Positions 58,145-64,000 of a stretch of 64,000 nucleotides of DNA are shown here, piece by piece; position 1 is the stretch's first letter, and every line of letters begins with the position of its first letter. The notes under the pieces are model-generated. The model was not told the DNA's origin. It was given only the letters and a program-made list of their open reading frames with translations, and searched no databases. Origin of the DNA: Stictocephala bisonia (Eukaryota > Arthropoda > Insecta > Hemiptera > Membracidae); assembly GCA_035578905.1 (NCBI GenBank), contig JAQJVL010000084.1, positions 1,037,001 through 1,101,000 on the forward strand. The letters are read 5' to 3'. Both the position numbers and the translations under genes were made by a program.

Positions 58145-58990
58145 AGTAATGAACAATGGTAGCCACCCACCCGCCCACTCATATACGTACAGTGGTAGTC
58201 ACCCACCTGCACACCTGTACATGTGCAATGGTATTAACCCACCTGCCCAGCCATGCACGTACAGTGGTAGTCACACACCGCCAATCCGTATGGCGTGTAT
58301 ACGTACAGTGGTAGTCACCCACCTGCACACCTGTACATGTGCAATGGTATTAACCCACCTGTCCACTCATACACGTACAGCGGTAGTAACCCACGCGCCC
58401 TCTCATACACGTACAGTGGTACTTATCCACCCGCCCACCAATACACGTACAGTGGTAGTAACCCACCTGCCCACTCATACACGTACAATGGTAGTAAGTT
58501 GCATGTACAGTGGTAGTCAACCACCTGCCCACCCGTACACGTACAGTGGTAGTAACCCAGCCACCTACTCATACACTTACAGTGGTAGTCATCCACCCAC
58601 CCAGCCATGCACGTACGGTGGTAGTCATCCACCTGCCCAGTCATGCATGTACAGTGGTAGTCACTCACCCACCCAGCCATGCATGTACAGTGGTAGTCAC
58701 ACACACGCCACCCATACACGTACAGTGGTAGTAACCCACGCACTCACTCATACACGTACAGTGGTAGTTATCCACCCACCCACCCGTACATGTACAGTGG
58801 TAGTCACTCACACGCCAACCCATACACGTACAGTGGTAGTAACCCACCCACTCACTCATACACGTACAGTGGTAGTTATCCACCCACCCACCCGTACATG
58901 TACAGTGGTAGTCACACACACGCCAACCCATACACGTACAGTGGTAGTAACCCACCCACTCACTCATACACGTACAGTCGTAGTCTCCAA
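58145..58990 (-). repeat. 36-bp minisatellite, about 23 copies, with 108-bp higher-order repeat
   Basis: Units of about 36 bp like ACACGTACAGTGGTAGT.ACCCACC, the same core and strand as 41921-42803. From about 58720 three distinct units form a 108-bp higher-order repeat (GTGGTAGTAACCCA at 58725, 58833 and 58941). The 405-codon frame across it results from the 36-bp period. Confidence 0.95.
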
Positions 58991-59027
58991 CCTGCCGACC
59001 CGTATTTCATTAATGTATTTTTTACCC

Positions 59028-59030
<3 letters not shown>

Positions 59031-59087
<57 letters not shown>
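59031..59087. repeat. (AT)n microsatellite
   Basis: A TA dinucleotide run about 55 bp long that directly follows the minisatellite. Confidence 0.97.
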
Positions 59088-59091
<4 letters not shown>

Positions 59092-59164
59092 TGAAATTTC
59101 AATCAAGTGAAAAAAACAGTCTGCAGATATTGACTAAATACACTTACTTACGAAATTTCATAAA

Positions 59165-59345
59165 ACTTGATGCATCATTCGTTTATCTCCGGCAAAGGAC
59201 ACATACACACATAAGGAAAGACATAACATTTTTGTTCAAACCAACCAATTTTTGGGGTTCAGGGGGCCCTAAAACGGATTTTAGACCAAATTGTAACAAA
59301 ATTTTTTTTGCGATTACAATATTTTTTCTATGCAAACTCATATGA
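59165..59345 (-). repeat. Dispersed repeat X, copy 2
   Basis: The reverse complement reads CATATGAGTTTGCATAGAAA, TATTGTAATCGCAAAAAA, TTTGGTCTAAAATCCG and GGGCCCCCTGAACCCC, matching 50185-50330 in order. Confidence 0.72.
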
Positions 59346-60268
59346 GAGAAATTACAAAGAGTATTTACCTTAGTTCATAAAGCCAACCTAAAATAATCTG
59401 TATACAAATAACAGGCCAACTAATTTAGACTCTATTTTGTAACAGAAAAATTAAATAATTTTTATTGTATAGTATTTTACAAACGTTTAGTATAACATAT
59501 TTTATTATCTGAGCAATTTTATTATTCGTTTTTGTCCTTTTCCAAAACTACACAAAAAGTATAGTATTTCTGAAAAACTCATAAAAAATAAAGAATGTTC
59601 TATGAAAAAATGCACGAATTTGCTACTTAACCATTTCCTAATTCCTGAAAAACTTTCTTAAAAACCACAAAAAGCTTGCCTGGTTAAACAGCTCTTTTGT
59701 GCTCGGCTCATTAAATTCAAACAAATCGGATTTCGTACTATTGAAAATACTGTAGGTTTATCTATTTGTATTATAAACAAAGATAAGAATGAAACATAGG
59801 TCGCATCCAATAGTGCACTGAATGTTTGTCGAGAAGATACTCTTAAGTTTGCCACGTGGATGGCAAGGACATCACCCCGTCAGTCCCTTACTTATTCTCC
59901 CCACATTCTAAAGCATAAAAGTAGTAATTTTGACTACGTATGCATAGATATACATTAGTTGTAATCTACATAAAACTGCCGCTTAGACGTCCGCTGCAAA
60001 CTTAGCGAAACATCAGAATATTGAATGGAGTTGGAGAACGGAAATAATTCTTGCTTTTTTAGTATTAGATAATATTAACAGAATATGATTAAGCTGGAAT
60101 TGGAATTCAAATCACTAAAGAATACCTTGTGATTCTTCGCTTCGCATACCAACCCCGCACACGTGACACATCGGCCTTCAGCCTCGTCACGGAAATATAA
60201 ACACCCTATCTTATTGACAGATTATTATAACCTTCTCAATATTATAAACATCATTGTTTAGATTGTAA
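59346..60268. other. Unassigned AT-rich sequence
   Basis: No gene or element recognised before the TIR element. A GC motif (CGGCCTTCAGCCTCG) lies at about 60171-60185. Confidence 0.4.
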
Positions 60269-61287
60269 AGCCTCGTTCACTCAATAGTTTACAACTAAAT
60301 ATGTTGCAATTTTAGGTTTGTTTGGAACATTTTTTTTAGATTATTTTAATTAAAAAAAGATATGTTTCCGTTTAAAAGTGTTCGAATTTTCTTATTTGAG
60401 ACGTCAGCTGCACATACCAGCTGATCAGCAGGAACGATTGACGCGCACGTTCAGACGCCAGCTGCACATACCAGCTGATCAGCAGGAACGATTGACGCGC
60501 ACGTTCAGACGTCAGCTGCACATACCAGCTGATCAGCAGGAACGATTGACGCGCACGTTCACAGATGAAGGTAGGAAAGTTACAAACTACAAAGTTTGGT
60601 GCACATACCAGCTGATCAGCAGGAACGATTGACGCGCACGTTCAGAGATGCAGGTAGGAAAGTTACAAACTACAAAGTTTGGTGCACATACCAGCTGATC
60701 AGCAGGAACGATTGACGCGCACGTTCAGAGATGAAGGTAGGAAAGTTACAAACTACAAAGTTTGGTGCACATACCAGCTGATCTGCAGGAACGATTGACG
60801 CGCACGTTCAGAGATGAAGGTAGGAAAGTTACAAACTACAAAGTTTGGTGCACATACCAGCTGATCAGCCGATTGACGCGCACGTTCAGAGATGAAGGTA
60901 GGAGAGTTACAAACTACAAAGTTTGGTGCACATACCAGCTGATCAGCAGGAACGATTGACGCGCACGTTCAGAGATGCAGGTAGGAAAGTTACAAACTAC
61001 AAAGTTTGGTGCACATACCAGCTGATCAGCAGGAACGATTGACGCGCACGTTCAGAGATGAAGGTAGGAAAGTTACAAACTACAAAGTTTGCAACTTTTG
61101 GTGCACATTTCAGTTTCAAACAAAATTAAAGGAAGTTTCAATATTTTACCGACAATCAGTGGAAATAGGAATATTGGTTTGCAGTTCGATAATTTAGTTT
61201 GAAAATAGAAAATTTTACAACAAATTTGTAAATCGTATCTTCAAAAGTTGCAAAACTTTCAGTTGCAAACGCTGTGTGAACGCGGCT
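60269..61287. mobile_element. 1019-bp TIR element flanked by TAA
   Basis: The left end AGCCTCGTTCACTCAATAG, then TTTACAACTAAATATGTTGC, matches the reverse complement of the right end: AGCCGCGTTCACACAGCG, then TTTGCAACTGAAAGTTTTGC. TAA lies exactly outside both ends (60266-60268 and 61288-61290). The element has no transposase and is mostly filled by an internal tandem array. The 3-bp TAA flank matches that of the 2.9-kb element at 26553, and both termini begin AG(G)C. A PIF/Harbinger-like non-autonomous element is the best guess. Confidence 0.82.
60401..61090. repeat. Tandem array inside the TIR element: 54-bp then 83-bp units
   Basis: Three 54-bp units (starts at 60401, 60455, 60509), each with GCACATACCAGCTGATCAGC and GATTGACGCGCACGTTCAGA, are followed by about six units of 83 bp. 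The longer units add GATGAAGGTAGGAAAGTTAC and AAACTACAAAGTTTG. One unit at about 60860 lacks the AGGAAC segment. Every unit carries the CAGCTGATCAGC near-palindrome. Confidence 0.95.
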
Positions 61288-61339
61288 TAACACCTGTTGT
61301 AAACATTTTACATTTCAACAGCTATTACTTTTTGACTAA

Positions 61340-61492
61340 CAAATCTCTCTCAATGTTATTCTTACGGCCAAAGATCGTACTTTGAGGACTTTAAGAGCTT
61401 CCTGTGCCCTTCAGGGTAAAACAGTTAAAAAGTGGAGACCTTATTCCACTACTAAGTATAGGGGCAAATGTGTTAAACAGCTCAAACGTTAA
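61340..61492 (+). other. Open, basic-residue-rich segment of unknown origin
   Basis: Fifty codons without a stop end at TAA 61490-61492: TAKDRTLRTLRASCALQG, then KKWRPYSTTKYRGKCVKQLK. There is no in-frame ATG. It is rich in Lys and Arg and unlike the surrounding AT-rich DNA. It may be the tail of a decayed transposon protein or a last exon. It lies between the TIR element and the 63-bp satellite. Confidence 0.25.
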
Positions 61493-61494
61493 AA

Positions 61495-64000
61495 CTGATA
61501 CAAAATAAGGGCAGAGTTGCGTTAACAATAAACGGTTTCACGTATTGCATTATACAAGGTAAACAAAATATGGGCAGAGTTGCGTTAACAATAAACGGTT
61601 TCACGTATTGTATTATACAAGGTAAACAAAATAAGGGCAGAGTTGCGTTAACAATAAACGGTTTCATGTATTGTATTATACAGGGTAAACAAAATAAGGG
61701 CAGAGTTGCGTTAACAATAAACGGTTTCATGTATTGTATTATACAGGGTAAACAAAATAAGGGCATAGTTGCGTTAACAATAAACGGTTTCACGTATTGT
61801 ATTATACAAGGTAAACAAAATAAGGGCAGAGTTGCGTTAACAATAAACGGTTTCATGTATTGTATTATACAAGGTAAACAAAATAAGGGCAGAGTTGCGT
61901 TAACAATAACCGGTTTCACGTATTGTATTATACAGGGTAAACAAAATAAGGGCAGAGTTGCGTTATCAATAAACGGTTTCACGTATTGTATTATACAAGG
62001 TAAACAAAATAAGGGCAGAGTTGCGTTAACAATAACCGGTTTCACGTATTGTATTATACAAGGTAAACAAAATAAGGGCAGAGTTGCGTTATCAATAAAC
62101 GGTTTCACGTATTGTATTATACAAGGTAAACAAAATAAGGGCAGAGTTGCGTTATCAATAAACGGTTTCACGTATTGTATTATACAAGGTAAACAAAATA
62201 AGGGCAGAGTTGCGTTAACAATAACCGGTTTCACGTATTGTATTATACAAGGTAAACAAAATAAGGGCAGAGTTGCGTTATCAATAAACGGTTTCACGTA
62301 TTGTATTATACAAGGTAAACAAAATAAGGGCAGAGTTGCGTTATCAATAAACGGTTTCACGTATTGTATTATACAAGGTAAACAAAATAAGGGCAGAGTT
62401 GCGTTAACAATAACCGGTTTCACGTATTGTATTATACAGGGTAAACAAAATAAGGGCAGAGTTGCGTTAACAATAACCGGTTTCACGTATTGTATTATAC
62501 AGGGTAAACAAAATAAGGGCAGAGTTGCGTTATCAATAAACGGTTTCACGTATTGTATTATACAAGGTAAACAAAATAAGGGCAGAGTTGCGTTAACAAT
62601 AAACGGTTTCATGTATTGTATTATACAAGGTGAACAAAATAAGGGCAGAGTTGCGTTAACAATAAACGGTTTCACGTATTGTATTATACAAGGTAAACAA
62701 AATAAGGGCAGAGTTGCGTTAACAATAAACGGTTTCACGTATTGTATTATACAAGGTAAACAAAATAAGGGCAGAGTTGCGTTAACAATAAACGGTTTCA
62801 TGTATTGTATTATACAAGGTGAACAAAATAAGGGCAGAGTTGCGTTATCAATAAACGGTTTCACGTATTGTATTATACAAGGTAAACAAAATAAGGGCAG
62901 AGTTGCGTTAACAATAAACGGTTTCACGTATTGTATTATACAAGGTAAACAAAATAAGAGCAGAGTTGCGTTAACAATAAACGGTTTCACGTATTGTATT
63001 ATACAAGGTGAACAAAATAAGGGCAGAGTTGCGTTAACAATAAACGGTTTCATGTATTGTATTATACAAGGTGAACAAAATAAGGGCAGAGTTGCGTTAT
63101 CAATAAACGGTTTCACGTATTGTATTATACAGGGTAAACAAAATAAGGGCAGAGTTGCGTTATCAATAAACGGTTTCACGTATTGTAATTATACAAGGTA
63201 AACAAAATAAGGGCAGAGTTGCGTTATCAATAAACGGTTTCACGTATTGTATTATACAGGGTAAACAAAATAAGGGCAGAGTTGCGTTATCAATAAACGG
63301 TTTCACGTATTGTATTATACAAGGTAAACAAAATAAGGGCAGAGTTGCGTTAACAATAAACGGTTTCATGTATTGTATTATACAAGGTAAACAAAATAAG
63401 GGCAGAGTTGCGTTAACAATAAACGGTTTCATGTATTGTATTATACAAGGTAAACAAAATAAGGGCAGAGTTGCGTTAACAATAAACGGTTTCATGTATT
63501 GTATTATACAAGGTAAACAAAATAAGGGCAGAGTTGCGTTAACAATAAACGGTTTCATGTATTGTATTATACAAGGTGAACAAAATAAGGGCAGAGTTGC
63601 GTTAATAATAAACGGTTTCACGTATTGTATTATACAAGGTGAACAAAATAAGGGCAGAGTTGCGTTAACAATAAACGGTTTCACGTATTGTATTATACAA
63701 GGTGAACAAAATAAGGGCAGAGTTGCGTTAACAATAAACGGTTTCACGTATTGTATTATACAAGGTAAACAAAATAAGGGCAGAGTTGCGTTATCAATAA
63801 ACGGTTTCACGTATTGTATTATACAAGGTAAACAAAATAAGGGCAGAGTTGCGTTAACAATAAACGGTTTCACGTATTGTATTATACAAGGTAAACAAAA
63901 TAAGGGCAGAGTTGCGTTATCAATAAACGGTTTCACGTATTGTATTATACAAGGTAAACAAAATAAGGGCAGAGTTGCGTTATCAATAAACGGTTTCACG
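61495..64000. repeat. 63-bp satellite array, about 40 copies, continues past the window
   Basis: The unit (AGGGCAGAGTTGCGTTAACA, ATAAACGGTTTCACG, TATTGTATTATACAAGGT, then AAACAAAAT) repeats every 63 bp with very few variable sites: ACA/TCA before ATAAAC, AAACGG/AACCGG, CACG/CATG, CAAGG/CAGGG, GTAAAC/GTGAAC. A single-base insertion at about 63187 breaks the register. Because 63 is divisible by 3, frames of 543 codons (+) and 565 codons (-) are open. The array is at least 2.5 kb. Confidence 0.98.

Noticed and set aside
58128..59345. 405-codon Thr/Val/Pro-rich protein
   Set aside because: It translates a 36-bp minisatellite and then runs through an AT microsatellite into repeat X. No gene structure.
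61570..63201. 543- and 565-codon open frames across the 63-bp array
   Set aside because: The period is divisible by 3 and the unit lacks stops in one frame on each strand, so long frames arise automatically. There is no start context, domain or transcript evidence.

Overview
This window is repeat-rich, AT-rich animal nuclear DNA with the character of a non-dipteran insect. The evidence is interstitial TTAGG tracts (the usual insect telomere unit), many 5'-truncated jockey/CR1-like non-LTR retrotransposons (LINEs), tRNA-like SINEs with A/B boxes, spliced coding sequence, and no compact gene arrangement. I cannot name the species. A hemipteroid insect would fit, but that is inference.

The only host coding sequence I would defend is one 69-bp exon on the minus strand (7644-7712). 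It encodes part of the PH region of a phospholipase C-beta (Plc21C/PLCB1-like) and is bounded by AG and GT splice signals. No partner exon was recognised, so much of the window is probably intron of that gene or intergenic DNA. A possible TATA/Inr core promoter (20298-20341) and three short open segments of unknown origin (47519-47761, 50780-50896, 61340-61492) are the other hints of coding or regulatory sequence.

Layout. 1-7.3 kb: 94-bp, 60-bp and 80-bp tandem arrays, two LINE 3' ends and several SINEs. 7.6 kb: the PLC-beta exon. 8.9-9.3 kb: a GT microsatellite beside a short minisatellite. 10-17.5 kb: a SINE, two minus-strand LINE fragments and a second locus of the same minisatellite core. 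19.5-22.4 kb: a TTAGG tract, a perfect 76-bp palindrome and a 682-bp foldback element that carries two TTAGG arrays. 23.3-24.1 kb: a SINE split by another repeat. 26.5-29.5 kb: a 2.9-kb terminal-inverted-repeat (TIR) element flanked by TAA, containing LINE sequence and a tandemly amplified terminus. 29.8-30.4 kb: a second foldback with a TTAGG-like centre. 33.2-35.1 kb: a 123/82-bp array. 35.8-38.4 kb: the longest LINE (minus), ending at a third inverted-repeat element. 39.3-43.8 kb: a LINE, minisatellite and SINE. 45.6-47.0 kb: a 64-bp array beside a tRNA-like block. 48.6-49.9 kb: a 60/58-bp array. 52-55.3 kb: SINE copies, one with an internal 46-bp amplification, and a 94/122-bp array. 55.4-56.1 kb: a LINE end. 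58.1-59 kb: the fourth minisatellite locus. 60.3-61.3 kb: a 1.02-kb TIR element flanked by TAA. 61.5-64 kb: a 63-bp satellite that runs off the window.

By my count about 13 kb (roughly one fifth) is tandemly repeated. The recurring theme is that dispersed elements (SINEs, TIR elements) carry, or have given rise to, tandem arrays. I found no CRISPR array, operon or rRNA gene, and no convincing functional tRNA gene.
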